Counted from the first letter of the stretch, positions 46,744 to 60,039 are shown. The stretch: DNA of 64,000 nt from Monarcha castaneiventris obscurior (GCA_026261815.1 JAMPIT010000848.1:5084001-5148000), one strand, 5' to 3'. Numbers and translations are program-made. The notes: a model not told the origin generated them from the sequence alone.

Positions 46744-47365
46744 TGTCTTGGGGTGACTCTATGATGTGTATCCCCTATCACGGCTCTATGCCAAAAAAAT
46801 TAGTTTTGTGCCTTTAAACTGAGCTTGAGAGGGGAGGAAAAAAACAAAAGAACTTTTCAAAGCAGTTCCCAAGGACACAGAGATAGAGACCCCTCTGCGT
46901 TCTCCAGCTGCGGTAGCACGGAGGGAGCTCCCTGCCTGTCTCTTCAGCCAGCTTTTTGCGTTTTTTTCCTTCCCTTTGTCTCCGGCGTGTTTCCTAGGAC
47001 TTTGGTGGTTTTTCTTTTCTTTTTCTTTTTTCTCTTTTGGACTGTTTCAACACCATCAGAACACATCAGGAGAACTTCTCTTCAGGCCCGGAGGGGGCCT
47101 AAGGCCACCCCCCACAGCAGCTCTGAGAAGGAGGGACCACACCTACGAGAGGACTCCAATTTCTTCCCAGGTTTTCTCGTTATAGTGAGGGGTTTTACTA
47201 TTTAGCATTATTATCCTTTTCCTGTGTGTTTGTTAACAAATAGGTTTTATCTCCTTCACTTTTCCTTCGAGGAATTTCTTTCCCGAACCTGGTGGAGGGA
47301 AGGGCGGTTGTAACCTGACTTTCTCCCAGGGGATATATTGCTAGATTCTGGCCAAAACCAGCACA
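46744..47365. mobile_element. solo LTR with 5-bp target duplication (ERVL/ERV1-like)
   Basis: A 622-bp element starting TGTCTTGGGGTGACTCTATG and ending GCCAAAACCAGCACA, bounded by an exact 5-bp duplication CCTTG at 46739-46743 and 47366-47370. TG...CA termini and a 5-bp duplication fit ERVL (or some ERV1) LTRs. The interior has a long pyrimidine tract (about 46952-47048). No retroviral genes flank it, so it is a solo LTR. I see no clear AATAAA on either strand, so orientation is left open. A 126-codon plus-strand ORF inside is not a gene. Confidence 0.8.
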
Positions 47366-47370
47366 CCTTG
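47366..47370. repeat. target site duplication, right copy (CCTTG)
   Basis: Exact match to 46739-46743, directly after the CA end of the solo LTR. Confidence 0.75.
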
Positions 47371-49869
47371 TAATGTCCCAACCTTTGGGCTGGAACAAGC
47401 TCTGATCTTGCTTTTAGCAAAACAAATAAATAATAGCAAAGGAGATCAGAAAAATCTTTCCAAATTCTCACTGATATTTTTTAATCTTTCTAAATTACTA
47501 CTGCAAATTAAGAGCAGGAGGATAGTTGAAACTATTGTTAAATAGTTGGTCACAGAAGCTCTATTTCTGTTAAGAGATGCATTTGAGCACACCTGGAGCA
47601 TCCCTTTGGTCTGGTTTCCTTTCCCCAGAAATAAAGAAATAGCTGGGAGTGCCCCCCTCATCTTGATGTCTACAAGTGGGAAATACAGAGCCTCTGAACC
47701 CCACTGCCCTGGCAAAGCCTGTGTGGGATGGTTCAAGGTCTAAGCCTTCCCTAACACAGGTGGGGTTCAAATGAAACTCTCATGCTCTGTGCCTGTGTGG
47801 GTGGTTCACTGATACTACTGAGCCATATCACTGGGAGTTTCCTGTAGATATGAAAAATCTGACATTTAAATGGAAGAGTAAGAAGTGTAACTGTCAGAAG
47901 TATAAATATATTTTGCATCAAAGCTTAAATAGCTTTAAAAAGTTTCCTGAATGTGCTATCATGTCTGTTCTCAGGGTTCTCTGACTCTGAAGCTTTTCCT
48001 TTTTAATTTCTTTCTGGTAAAATCTAAGCCAGTTTCCCAGCTTTGAACTGGGGCAGGGGAGATCCAGCTGCATTTACATTCCTATAAGGGCAATATTTCC
48101 TTAAATGCACATCAGTCCAGAATCATGGATTTCAAGGCAAACGTTTGCTTCTTCACACCTCTGAGCAGCTCATGCATTGCCCCAGCACAGGCTGCTGCAC
48201 ACTGAAATTCCACAGCCAAGAAATGCAGGGACCAGGAGTCATCCCAGCAGGTGAGCTGCCAGCTATCCAACACCCACCTCAGATTGTGGAGGCTGATTGT
48301 GGTCATTTAATTAGTGGGAAATGGGGTTTTACAAAGCAGCAACATGAGGAAACGGGCAGAATCCACAGCATCCCGTGCCACCTTTGTGAACTGATGTAAA
48401 TCGCTATTTATTTAATGTTTCCTGGAGCTGAGAACTCGAGACACAGCTACCAACAAGGTCCTCAGCAAAGGAGGGTTGTTCCCAACTGCAACTCTCTCTG
48501 CTGGAACACATTTTAACCTAGAGCACAGGGGCCACAGGGCAAAGGGCTGCACTTCCTACAGAGCACAGGAGACAAATCGAGTTTACCAATGAAGGAAAAA
48601 CAAATTCACCACTAAAGAATTCCTCACAGTGTATTTATCCTAATTTCTCACCACACAACAGCTTCCAGTGACTGGAGGCAGATTGGTAAGAGATACAAAC
48701 TGTCAGGAAAAGGTGAAAGGCAATTAGTAAATCACTATCTCTTTTGTAACCACTGATGAAATTTCCATTTTTTTATCCCCTACTGCTCACTCGCCCAAAC
48801 AAGCAAGACATCACCTTGAAAATGAATGCAATTAATTATATTAGCTGAAGCTTTTAAAGCAGAATGGCTTCTCATTTACATTCCTGGCAGAAATTCAATA
48901 AGATTGCTCTACTGTAAGGTTGATTGAACTGCTGCTGCAGTTAGACCAGCATCCTGAAATAAAAATAATTCTAATGTTCATGATGAGATTTTTAGAGCTA
49001 AGTACTTTGAACTGTTAATATTCTCAAGGAAGTCTGCAGTGAAAAGGCTGGAAAAGGTAGTTTACTGTGTGTTAACTGAAGCTGAAATAATTTCCTTCCC
49101 TTCTGCACCATTCTCCACTTACTTTTAACTAATCAAAAATTAGCAGAATTATCTTACATGCCTGAACTAATTAGTAAAGATGTTATCCAAGCCTACAGCT
49201 TTCACCTATGCACCTGAACACTTGCCCTCTCTTAGCACAGCTGTGGCTCTGTTGACATGAAAGGATTGCAGAACTTTCTGTTTGTGTGCAGGGATTTCCT
49301 GATGTCACCTCGGTGCTGGTGTAGCAGAGGGCAGCACAGCACTGCTGGACAGCCTCAGCAACCCCAGCTCAGCACAACAAACCCAACAGAAATTGTTACA
49401 CTGGCCTGGAGAATGGAGTCTTCTCAGCAAACTTTCAATTAGAGACAATAGATGATTATGCATGTATTTGTAAAAGCATAATCAGTTTGTGAAAGCATAA
49501 TTGGTTTGTGAAAGCGTTATTAGCTACAGGGATGTAAATAAGCAAGGGGAAAATGCAGGTTGGTGTTTGCATCACAGGCTGGAGAATGAGGTAATGACAG
49601 AAAAAACCACATTTAATAACAAATGAGGCACACGTTTGACAGGCCTATCCCACTGCAGAAACACACCTGGACAGAGGTGGGCAAGGTGCTTAGCCTTGCT
49701 CCCAGCACATGGCAGAGAGAGGGGCAGAGGGGAAGCTCCATCCCTCCACTCAACCCTGCACACTCAACCAACTTCCAGGGATAAATATACACAAAGTGAA
49801 TGAAAATGCTCCAGTTACTACCCCAACTTCCCCCTATTAAATAAAATATGGAATGGACTTTAATGTTTA
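47371..49869. other. PTPRT intron 2, unique sequence
   Basis: No gene recognised. An AT-rich block at about 48800-48970 is a weak conserved-noncoding candidate. A three-copy 19-20 bp repeat lies at 49465-49522. Confidence 0.5.
49465..49522 (+). repeat. three-copy degenerate 19-20 bp tandem repeat
   Basis: Three adjacent units: TATTTGTAAAAGCATAATCA, GTTTGTGAAAGCATAATTG and GTTTGTGAAAGCGTTATTAG. No known function. Confidence 0.8.
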
Positions 49870-49988
49870 TAGAATCACAGAATGGTTTGAGTTGGAAGGG
49901 ACCTTAAAGACCACCCAGTTCCACCCCCTGCCATGGGCAGGGACACCTTCCACTGGACCAGGTTGTTCCAAGCCCTGTACAACCTAAA
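49870..49988 (-). mobile_element. CR1 LINE 3' end
   Basis: Plus strand: TAGAATCACAGAATGGTTTG, AGTTGGAAGGGACCTTAAAG, CCACCCCCTGCCATGGGCAG, GGTTGTTCCAAGCCCTGTAC. Reverse complement of a CR1 terminus including the CACAGAATG end. Little diverged, so relatively young. Confidence 0.9.
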
Positions 49989-52651
49989 ATTTGACAGGTT
50001 TTATCACTGTCTCTAAGTTCAAGTAGAGGTACCTGAAAACACACACCAAATCCACAGAGCAGCATTGGTGCTTGTAGAAGATTTGCCATCACCCACCGAG
50101 TTCTGTCCAGGCTGCTGCACTGCACATCCACAACCCCAGTTTATGCTGCTCACACTTCTTATCTGACCTCAGTTTAGGAAAGCTTTACATATAACTATCA
50201 TCAAGTGAGACAATGCTTATTGCCTTTGCTCTTGGAATAATGAAAAAGTATTCAGGAAAAGCAGGTGGGAGTATTAAGTCTGCTATCTCATGAGCTAAAA
50301 AAAAGAAATGCAAAGGCAAGCAAAGAGCTTTAATCTGCCTAAAAAAAACCCTACTGGTGGTCACATTCCTTTAATTAAGAGTAGTAAGGGAAAATCACTG
50401 GGCTGACTGCAATTTGGGCAAAGAGTTAATTTCAGATAGAAATGTCAGTATCTTCTCTTTTTCCACAAAAATAAGAAGACTGAGTGAAGTCTTTATGAAG
50501 GGCTCAAGATGAAGTTTTATCTTTAATATGGAAGGTATGAACTCTCTATTTCACAAGAAGGATGTTGGTAATTCATCTACTTCTTACGTCTTTCTCAGAC
50601 AAATGGAAAAAGAAATCTAAAGGGATAGCTGATAGAATAAGAAAGCCAAAATAATTCTCAATGTGTTACCTCTGTTGGAAAGGCACTCACAGAGCAGTGC
50701 CTGGATCCAAACGAGCATTTCTGAACAGTTCACACTTATCTTTGAGCCAAAACTGAGATTTTAACCAAATGTTTAGATCTCTTTGCTCAGAGAGGCTGAG
50801 GGGTCTGAGCACAGTGTGGACCCTGCAGGCATTTGGTGTATCAAGTTTAGCAACAGGAGCCTAGCTGTGAAGCTGTAGCTGGACCTGCGCTTGCTCACAA
50901 AAAAAATTGATTAAAAAGTCAGTTATTTGATTTAAACCACACGTATGAGGCAATTATATCATCTTTAAGCTGATATAATGAAGAGAAAGTTAAGCTTTTT
51001 GTCCCATCAGACTGCAAATCTGCCGAACTGAACACGCAGACAGAAGAACTGCTGGAACACAGGGAGTGAGACAGACTGGAGTTACCAGCCTCAGACATTC
51101 CCAGCCTCCCACCCTGGGTAAGCAGTCTTGGGGTTCTGTGCTCTGAGACCCCACTGTGTCACCCCACAGGGTGCTGGTTCTCACCCCAGGTTATCCAGGC
51201 TGCAGGAAAGCCTCCCAAGCTCTGGAACCCTGCCTTCTCTTGGAACAGTCATGGACTTCTGCTGTACCTCTAAGAAACACAGCACAGAAGTCCTGAAACT
51301 TAACCCCGGTGAGTTTTGTTTGCCTGAAGACAGGGATGGCTCTGTCAAACAGCCTGGGACAATACTGATGGAAGAGAATCACAGATATGCAGAGTCAGGG
51401 CACACTGCTAATTACCTTGATGAGCTCATCAGCAAGAAGAGCTAAGATGATAAGCACAACAAAACTCCAGTTTTTTTCCAAAGGATGTATGACTTTTCAG
51501 TGACTGTGTGTGTCTAAACCACAGGCCTGCCAAAACTCTGCACCCTGTAATACAACCCTACGGATTTCATGGGAAGCTGGATCTCACACTGGGAATGCAC
51601 AGCAGGGCTGGAAGCAGAGGTGGCAATCTCCAGTCAGGGGAAGGTTTGGAGAGTCTGAGGCACTGCCTGCTGGTGGAAGGTGTCAGGCTGTTGTAAAAGT
51701 GATAGATATGAAAACATTTCACACTGGTGAATTCACCTCATCTAGAAACGACAGGATTTAAGAACGCAACAAATCCACCTCAGATACAGAATTGACTTTA
51801 AGAACCTTGTGGCCCTAAATCACAGTGGATTTGGTTTCTGAAGGAGTTTGTCACTGTCTAGACAGAATGGCCACAGAAGCTCTGAGACACTTCCTTGCCT
51901 TGGGTTTTAAAAGTTAAAATGTTTGGGGAGAAAAAGTCTTCCCCTTCAAACTCAGGATCGGATACCACACTTTTCCCTCTTGTAGTGAATGAACAACTTG
52001 AATAGATTATGCCTAAAGTTTCAAAAATAAATCAAAACAGCAGCAGTACTGTGAGGATGTGGCTTTGGCCTGATTTGTGAAATCACAGTCCACTCTACCC
52101 AAACACTAAAGCATCAGGGACAGGGAAAGCCTGATGTGTAACAGCTCTTTATTTTACAGTGAGACACGGCTCATTTGGAGCAGCAAACTAATTAATACAA
52201 TCAGAAGCTAAAGTTTCAGAACTCTCCCAACAGCACACATTAGCATATACTGCCGAGAGACTTGATAAAGTTCAAAGCTTATCTTGTAGCCTGCACGCTC
52301 CGTGTTTGCTCAGAGCAGCAGCTGGCCAAGTGATCTCCCTTCTCCTCAAAGAGCAAAATTAAATTAGATTAGATCATCTTCTCTCCCTTGTAGAATTAAG
52401 ATCGTGCTACGAAAACAAGCAAATTAGCTTTTGAAATCCGGGTTCTCACTTGAAGGCTCCAAGGCTGAGAAATGCTTTCTGTACCAATTCAGCTCAGCTG
52501 CAAGAGTGTTTGTGCTGTTTTCCTGGCAAGATTTGTCCCTCCCTGGGCTTGAGGCTGTGAGTGACAGATCCTGAGGGATGAAGCCAAAGAAAGGAACGAA
52601 GGAGGAAAGGTAATGGACACAGAGTCTTGAGAATCAAGACACGCAGAAGTC
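49989..52651. other. PTPRT intron 2, unique sequence
   Basis: No gene or mobile element recognised. The block at about 52140-52450 is a candidate conserved noncoding element (see findings). Confidence 0.5.
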
Positions 52652-52785
52652 ATGGAATCACAGAATGGGCTGGGTTGGAAGGGACCTTAAAGCTCATCTC
52701 ATTCCACTCCCTGCCATGGGCAGGGACACTGCCACCAGACAAGGTTGCTCCAAGGCCTGTCCAGCCTGGCCTCGATGGTGTAATA
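52652..52785 (-). mobile_element. CR1 LINE 3' end
   Basis: Plus strand: CATGGAATCACAGAATGGGC, TGGGTTGGAAGGGACCTTAA, CCCTGCCATGGGCAGGGACA and GTTGCTCCAAGGCCTGTCC. Reverse complement of a CR1 3' end, low divergence. Confidence 0.9.
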
Positions 52786-55700
52786 AGAGCTGCAGTGGTG
52801 AGGCTTGAAAGCTCCTTGGTTTGTTGCTATATAAAAACACTTCTGAGTAAAAGAGTAAAACCCAGTTCTTAGAAAAAGCAGGATGAGGAACATGAATGTT
52901 ACATGAGAAGAAAGGCTTAGAGCACAAGGAAACAGGAGGGAAAATGTAGGGACTAGGATCTGTTGGACTAGAAAGCTGGACTGAAGAACAACAAATGTTC
53001 ATGGATGGATGGTGGAGGTTCAGCTCAATCAGCAATGCCAGATGCCAAATTCAAACCAAACAAATACACAACAGCAAATGAAGTTCAAAGGGGGACACAC
53101 AAATGAGATCCTAGATTGAAACCGTAGCTTCTAGAGCCCATTCACTGCACACCAAGCTGTGAGGTCAAGTTGGCACAGGCACACTTCAGCTGACAGAAAT
53201 GTGTCCCCATTAAGCCACCATGCTGCAGCAATCAGACACACTCCAGAAGTCCATCCTAGGCAATCTGTTCTAGATGAACAGCTAATGACAACTAAGCTGA
53301 ACCACTTTTCTCTGGTTATGATTCCTCCTTTGAATATTCCCATAACTATGCTGCTAAACAACTCAAACCTATAAAACTGAAATGGGGAAAGAGATTCTTC
53401 TGCTGTGGACAGATGGAGTAGTAAAACTGGCCATGAGAAAGCACGGCAATATCCATGGCACATCTTCACTCAGTCACCCTAGACTGCAACAAATTTAGCA
53501 AGAAGTTAATTTAGCTTATAGTTTGTTTGTTTGTTTTTTAATACTTTGATTATCTCCTGTTAGGCTGGAGATGATGGAGGAGGTGATTTGGGGTTTATTA
53601 CCAAATTTCTTCACAGCTTGATCTTCACTACCGTAACCAGAGGAGATTATAAGATGAAGATGGCATTGTGGGGAAAAAAAGGAATACACAAAGTCTCATA
53701 TACATGGAAAACAAGAGGGATGAAGGGAAAGGAAGCTTCTGGAGGGTTTATGTCTCCATGAATGGTGAATTTATGGGGCAGACTGGCTCATGAGGAGGCA
53801 TCAGGAACAGGTATCCCATGACAATGTCCATCACGCTGCTTAAAGCTTTACTGACTCAGGTGCTAAAGAAGAGTGACACAGGAGTAAATTAAAAAATGGG
53901 AGCGCTGCATAAACTTTCAGGACATAAAATATTTGTTCTAAAGCATTTAAGACTAATCAGAAACAGCTCTGCTGTTTCATGGCTCTGAAGACAGCAGGCC
54001 CCTTGCTGCCTCCAGGTTGGTTCCTTCCTCGTGCTGCCACATCTGCTGTGTGTGCCAGGGCTGGCTGGGAAGCTGGGATAAAACATCCTGACTGCCAGCA
54101 TCCATGCCAGGCAATGGATGGCATTTCCAAAGATCTAAGGGATGTGTTCAGATCTTTAGTCATAAGGATGATCTTGCTTTAGAAGAATGAGATGAACCAA
54201 GGAGGCTCTGAAGACATCAGAGCTGTGATGCAGGTTTCTTATTCTGCTTCCCTTAGTGCATCCTTCAGACCAACACTGACATTTCCTTCATATTACCCCC
54301 TCCTGCATGCACTGTGAGTAAATCCAAAGCAGAAGGCCAGAAGGAAAAGCTTTTTCCCCCTTCAGAAAGATAAACCCTCCCAGCAGTGTCTTTTCTCTAC
54401 CCACATGAGGTTTACCCAAAGGGCTTGACACCTTTCTGTGTTTATAGGTATTTCACTAACGAAAAGCCAAGCATTTCTCAAGGTAAATGAGGGCCCAAAT
54501 GGCTTGTGCTGCAGCCTGAAACATCTCAATTTCCTGTGAATTCCCTGTGACTTGGCTGGTGCCATTTTTACTGCAGCTGTTCATTCAATTGAGAGCTCAC
54601 ATCATGAAACATGTCAGGGAGAAAAAGAGCCGATGAGAATTCAGTGAATACAGCTTTTCATTTGAAAAGATCCTCAAACACACACAATTGCTTTCTGTTG
54701 CTTAATTTTCAACATTGATAAACATAATTGCATTTATTTATCTAGTCAATACTGAAAACAAGCGATAATTTGTAATATAACAACTTTACATCTCAAAGGA
54801 ATACAAGCACAACAGTTTCCAGTCCCTTCTAAAGGAGGTGAATGACACGGATTGCCTAAGCAGGAGATGCCTACGTTATTTTTTCCCATGAGAATATATT
54901 GATATTGTTGCTATCAACTTGCTTTTGTACATACATAAATGACTTTTGGAAAAGAGATTTAAAAGCCAGCATTTTTCATGTGCCAAATTACATGCACTAA
55001 ATATCTGATACTGGCAATAGCAAATGCTAATATTTCCTAAGCATGAAAAATGAACTCCCTTTCCCCCACAAATTCTCAATAGCAACAGTTCTCACTGCAA
55101 CCAGTGATCAGAGGTTGTTATTATCATTCCATCAAACAATCTGTATCCTTCTAATTAAACAGTAAAGCATTTGAAAATCTGCTCATTATGAGTCTCCATC
55201 CTGTTTATTTTGAAGCTGGCAGAAAAGACTTGCAGTTAGTTCACTACACACTGAATAGGGACTGTGGTAAAGAAACTGCATTAGTTAAAATAATTCTTAA
55301 CACTGGAATCTTGGATACTCTTCCATAGCTTCAAACTCAGGTTCTGGGTGTCTGTTAAGTGGTGTGATGGTTTGTGACAGAAGTAAGAAATCAAAGAAAA
55401 AAGTAAGAAAGATGAAAGAGGAGAGTTCACTGGGCAAAAGAGACAAATGGGGGCGGGGGGGGTGGGGTGAAATGGTGCATTAGCCAGACAATGCACTGCA
55501 GCACAGAGTCCCTCTAAGAGATTACACCCAGCTCCCACTGAATTTAAGGGATTTCAGGAGAATTCCACTGACTCTATGTTAAACAACTCCAAAAAGCTGA
55601 AAATTCACTCAGAGCTACCAAGGCTCACAAGGGGCTGAGCATCAACATTTAATGGTACTTCTTGCCTTTCCTGTGTTCTGCCCACCCTCTGCTTTGAAAC

Positions 55701-58700
55701 CCTGTTTAATACCTCAGCTGCTTTCTTGGATCATGCTGAGGAGTAATTTTGCCTCTGATTTCCCCAACATTTCCTTTTGCAAATCCTTATCTGTGAGTAT
55801 TTGTTCATTCATGGCCTTCTCCTTCCCTCTTCCACATCTGCTCTGTCTTGACTTTGGCCACCTGCCCCATGCAAGTTCTCAGGTCACTTTTCTTTTGGAA
55901 CTTCTTTCCTGTTGACCTGTCCATCTCTAGCCTGCTGACAAACCTTCCAGGAAAAAGGAAAAACACCCAATGCAGAGCAGGTTCACAGTTTAAGGGGAGG
56001 CAAAAAACCCCCAAAGTCAGAATTCTGTCTACTCAAAAAATTCACTCTTCAAATGTTGTTATAAATCTCTTAGCCCTCACTAGACCTGCACTATTCCCTA
56101 ATCCTGTCAGTTCCTTCAAAAGCACTACAATTTATCTATTCCGCCTAAAACTTCTGTTCCTATTTACTCACTGCTTTTCCTCTACTCCTTAATAGCCACT
56201 AACTTCACATTTATTGATTTTAGTACTTAATTTTTGTCAGAAAGATCTTCCCCATCCCTCATTCTACCTATTCACCTTGTTTACTCCTGCAACCGCATTT
56301 ATTTCAATAGAATTTAAATTCAATTTCATCTATTTGGAAGAAATCTCTCTCTCTTCTATTTCCCATCTCCTGAAGATTTTGAAGCTTTTAATGAGAATTG
56401 TTTTTCCACTGGTGTGGCCATAAAATTCCCTAACTTAGCCCTCAAACAAAAACCAGTTTTAACACATTGGCATCTGGACAGCATGTCCTACCAGAGCTCA
56501 AAATAGCTCATTATAAAAAACACAGGCTGCGTGCTCAGATGCTGAGAGGCATCAGTTCCTGCTAGAGCCAGCAGGTACTGAGAAAAATTAATGTTTCAGT
56601 GCTGAAACCATGCAGGAGAAATGAGTACAGCACTAGCTTTCTTGTCCTTCCTCCCAGGGTGATGCTGAGTGATGTTGTGGCAGTGCTTTAAAAGTGTCAT
56701 GGTCCCACTAATGGTGATAATGGAAAGGTCCTGACACTCACAAACAGCTCTGTTTGTGGAAGCTGTGGCAGGAAAGGGTCAGAGAGAGACTGACAACAGT
56801 TCAAATGTACCATTTAACACATCAAGGTGCAGGAACTACGTGTGCTCCCAGCAGACAGCAATCCCTTCAGGGTCATTAAAACACTTCCTAGAAGCCATTC
56901 TGATCTTTGATTTCATTTCTTTATACCATGTGAGCTCTGAAGGCTGCACATCCTTGCTAAGATTGATTTCAGTACCAAAGCACCACCTCTAAGTGGAAGG
57001 ATGGTTCTGCTGACCTCTGACAACAGCACGAGGAGAAATTCTATCTCACCTTTACAATGTGAACGACACAGAATTAAAAACTGGGATGTAACTTCCTTTC
57101 AGCAGAAGTCTTCTAGAGAGGTAGATGTTCCAAATTAAATCAACTTTTTACATCACTGAATAAAAGCAAGTACTTAGTTAGCTAAGTGTGATATATTTAA
57201 TTTACAGCTCTGCAATTTCCCCACAAACTTAGGTCAATCAGTCCCTCCCCGTTTCTATTCCATCCAAAACTAGTACACCCCATCCCAAAAGAAAGCTTTT
57301 ACTTGGTGTTAGAACACAGGAACACGAGACAGAGCAAATATTTGCTAAGAATCACTCTTAAAACAAATGGTTTCAAATTGCTACCTGTAAGAAATCAGTT
57401 CTGTGCAGAAGTGCTCATGCTCTTCATTGCTGAATAAGCAAAATTATCTGCATGTAGAGAGGTAGGATTTAATTACTGACAAACCAGACCTAACATGAGA
57501 CAGTAAAAAAATATGGGTGACAACAGGTTCTTCTGAGGGACAGCTGAATCCTGGTGCTGGGCTGTGAGCAGCCATTGCAGAATGAATTACAGCAATGGCT
57601 TAGGGTCTGGAGAGAGTAAAACAGAGCAACTGAAGGCTGCAAGTGCAGAAAAAAATCCCTCTTGTTGCTTGCAAGGTTCCATTCCTCCCAAAGCTACCTT
57701 CAAACAGTGCACTTTCCTGGAAACCTCAACATTGGCACGCTCATCCACTAAAATAAACCCAACACCTGCAGTCAATCCCAAAAAACTCAGGTTAGCATCC
57801 AACAGGGATGGAGTTCTGAAAATGGGGAAGAATTATCTACAACTACAAGAAAGAATCCCAAAACTCAGACACGAGTCTGCAGAGTAAATAGCAAAATAAA
57901 AACACATTAGGGAAACCTTCCAGAGATCCCTTTCTCTTTAGACCTTAACAGCTGAGAAATTACTTGGAGTTCATTAACAAGCCACAGACTAATCTATTTG
58001 CTTGTATGGAAGTGAAAGAGTGGGGAGAAACACATTTGACTCATTCTTAGTAATTTCCCCTGCATAAAATATTTTTGGAGAAAAAAAAATATACAGGCAG
58101 CTGAGCCAAATTTTTTTCTCGCTCTCAGACAAAACTGGATCATGATTCATCATATACACAGATGAATTCTAATTTATTCCTTTAACAAGTTTCTTTTTGT
58201 ATTTTCTTGTAAGCAAGAATTAATACACTCAGACACGGGGAAATGTTAATTTTACTGCCTCGCCTTTCAAGTTTACAAATGTTGAGTCTAACTCCTGCTG
58301 GCACCATTTTGGCCTGCAGGGAAGAGACAAATGCCTGACCTATGCACAGAGGGTCTCTGGCCTGTCTAGAGGTCAGCATTTGAATCTCTCATCTCCTGAA
58401 CAGAATTAAAGGATCCTGCCCATCCAGTGTGGGTTATCTCCTTCCAGAAGGAAAGCTGTTTGATAATTATTCATTCCTGCTGTCACTCCATGGTGCCACT
58501 CACAAAAAGAGGAAGGTGACACAGGAAAGCATTTGGCCTATTAGACTCCCATAAAACTTCCCTCAGCTCAGTGGAGCCCAAGTGGAATTTGGCCATCTGG
58601 AATTCCTGGATACATCTCGATGTTTGCCTGCTAAATGAGTATTTCACAGAGCAACACTAATGATGATGACCCTTCTGTTCTTCCAGTGAGGAGCTCAGAG

Positions 58701-58961
58701 ACTCCTCCAGTTCCTGGAACAAAGGAACACACTCGTTTAGGTGTGGGAAGAGTCCCCCATCCCTTCTCTCTGCTGCAAGAGGAAGGACAGGAATTCTGCT
58801 GATTGCTCAGCAGGGTGGTGCCGTGCCTCCAAGGGAGGGGATGCACTGCACACCCTGAACAGCTCTCGAGCTGGGCTCCTTTCACTGGGCCACAGCATGC
58901 AGGCTCACGAGGCCACACTCAGCACTCATTTGTGCCTGAAAATGCATCCTCAAAACCTCCA
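52786..58961. other. PTPRT intron 2, unique sequence
   Basis: No gene recognised. Contains a (GTTT)n run at about 53521-53535, a G-quadruplex-like tract at 55449-55467, and a pyrimidine-rich plus strand at about 55640-56430 with composition-driven ORFs. Confidence 0.5.
55449..55467 (+). other. G-quadruplex-forming motif
   Basis: G5, C, G8, T, G4 in 19 bp. Splitting the G8 run gives four runs of three or more G with one- or two-base loops, meeting the usual intramolecular quadruplex pattern. It is on the strand opposite the PTPRT transcript, so it would form in the DNA, not in the pre-mRNA. Confidence 0.75.
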
Positions 58962-59185
58962 CCATATTTAGATGGAGGTTTAAATTGATTATCAGGAAAT
59001 ATTTCTTCACCGAAAGGGTGGTCAGGCATTTGGACAGGCTGTCCAGGGCATCACCCCTGCAGACATTCAGAAAACAGGTCATGTAGTGCTTGGGGACATG
59101 GCTTAGAGGTGGCCTTGGCAGTGCTGGGTAATGGTTGGACTTGATGATCTCGGAGGGCTTTTCCAGCCTAAATGATTCCATGTGA
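58962..59185 (+). mobile_element. CR1 LINE 3' part
   Basis: TAGATGGAGGTTTAAATTGA, TTATCAGGAAATATTTCTTC, ACCGAAAGGGTGGTCAGGCA, TTGGACAGGCTGTCCAGGGC, AGTGCTTGGGGACATGGCTT and GGTTGGACTTGATGATCTCG, ending AAATGATTCCATG. Older CR1 subfamily, 5'-truncated. Confidence 0.88.
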
Positions 59186-60039
59186 GATAAAAATGCACCA
59201 ATTTCTACCACAAAATCACCCTTCAACAATGACAGCTCCTGTTGCTCTTTGCAGAAAATGTCTGGACTCTGTGGACTAAGGATGCAAAACGAGGCCATTT
59301 GCACTTGCTAACACACAAGTGATGTCATTCTGAGCACTATCATTTATTCCAAACTTTGTGCTAATCCATTTATTCTTCACACCTCCACTCCTGTTTCCTA
59401 GACAAACAATGTCCAGTTGGGAAGCAACTGAGCAAGAAACAGCAGTGCTATGGAGCATGCAGAGATGCAGATCTGTGTTTATATGCACATGTACTCCATT
59501 TGTCTGGGAAGAATTACTGTTTATTTCTGTGAAAGCAAAGTAGCACTTGCTTTAAGTGGCACAGAGATAAAAGGAAGTGAGCAGTCAAGCAGGTGGGGCC
59601 AGATCTTCAGCCTCTGTGTGATTATTCTTCTGCTAAATTGGAACAGGAAAACTTCACAAAGTAAATGTGGGATTAAAATCTAACAGCAAAGAACGCAGCT
59701 GCACATGTGCACTCTGTCTTTGCATTCAGATAGAATCATATTTAATACAATTAAAGTAATTACTTCAGTCTAGTCAGCCCTGGTTAAGTCTCTGTTGGAG
59801 TTAATTAGCAAATGATAGTAAAATACTTTGAACTTTAAATGTTAAATACTTTCATTATTAATATTTTTCCTGCAACTGCTGCAAGAGCAGCCAGGTCCCA
59901 GCTCCTTGGAATGCTGCAATGTTGTGACATGGAAAATGAGAGCAGTGCTTTTGCCTGGTTGATTTAAACACATTTCTTTGTTGTGCTAACCAAGCACTGG
60001 CCTCCAAAAAAACCACAAAAGAGCTCAAGTCCTACTTTC
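59186..60039. other. PTPRT intron 2, unique sequence
   Basis: Nothing recognised. Confidence 0.5.

Noticed and set aside
46825..47205. 126-codon plus-strand ORF
   Set aside because: Contained in the solo LTR; driven by its pyrimidine tract (runs of Phe).
55358..55480. Possible LTR start (TGTGATGGTTTGTGACAGAAG)
   Set aside because: Resembles the beginning of some avian LTRs, but I found no matching CA end, no poly(A) signal and no target duplication.
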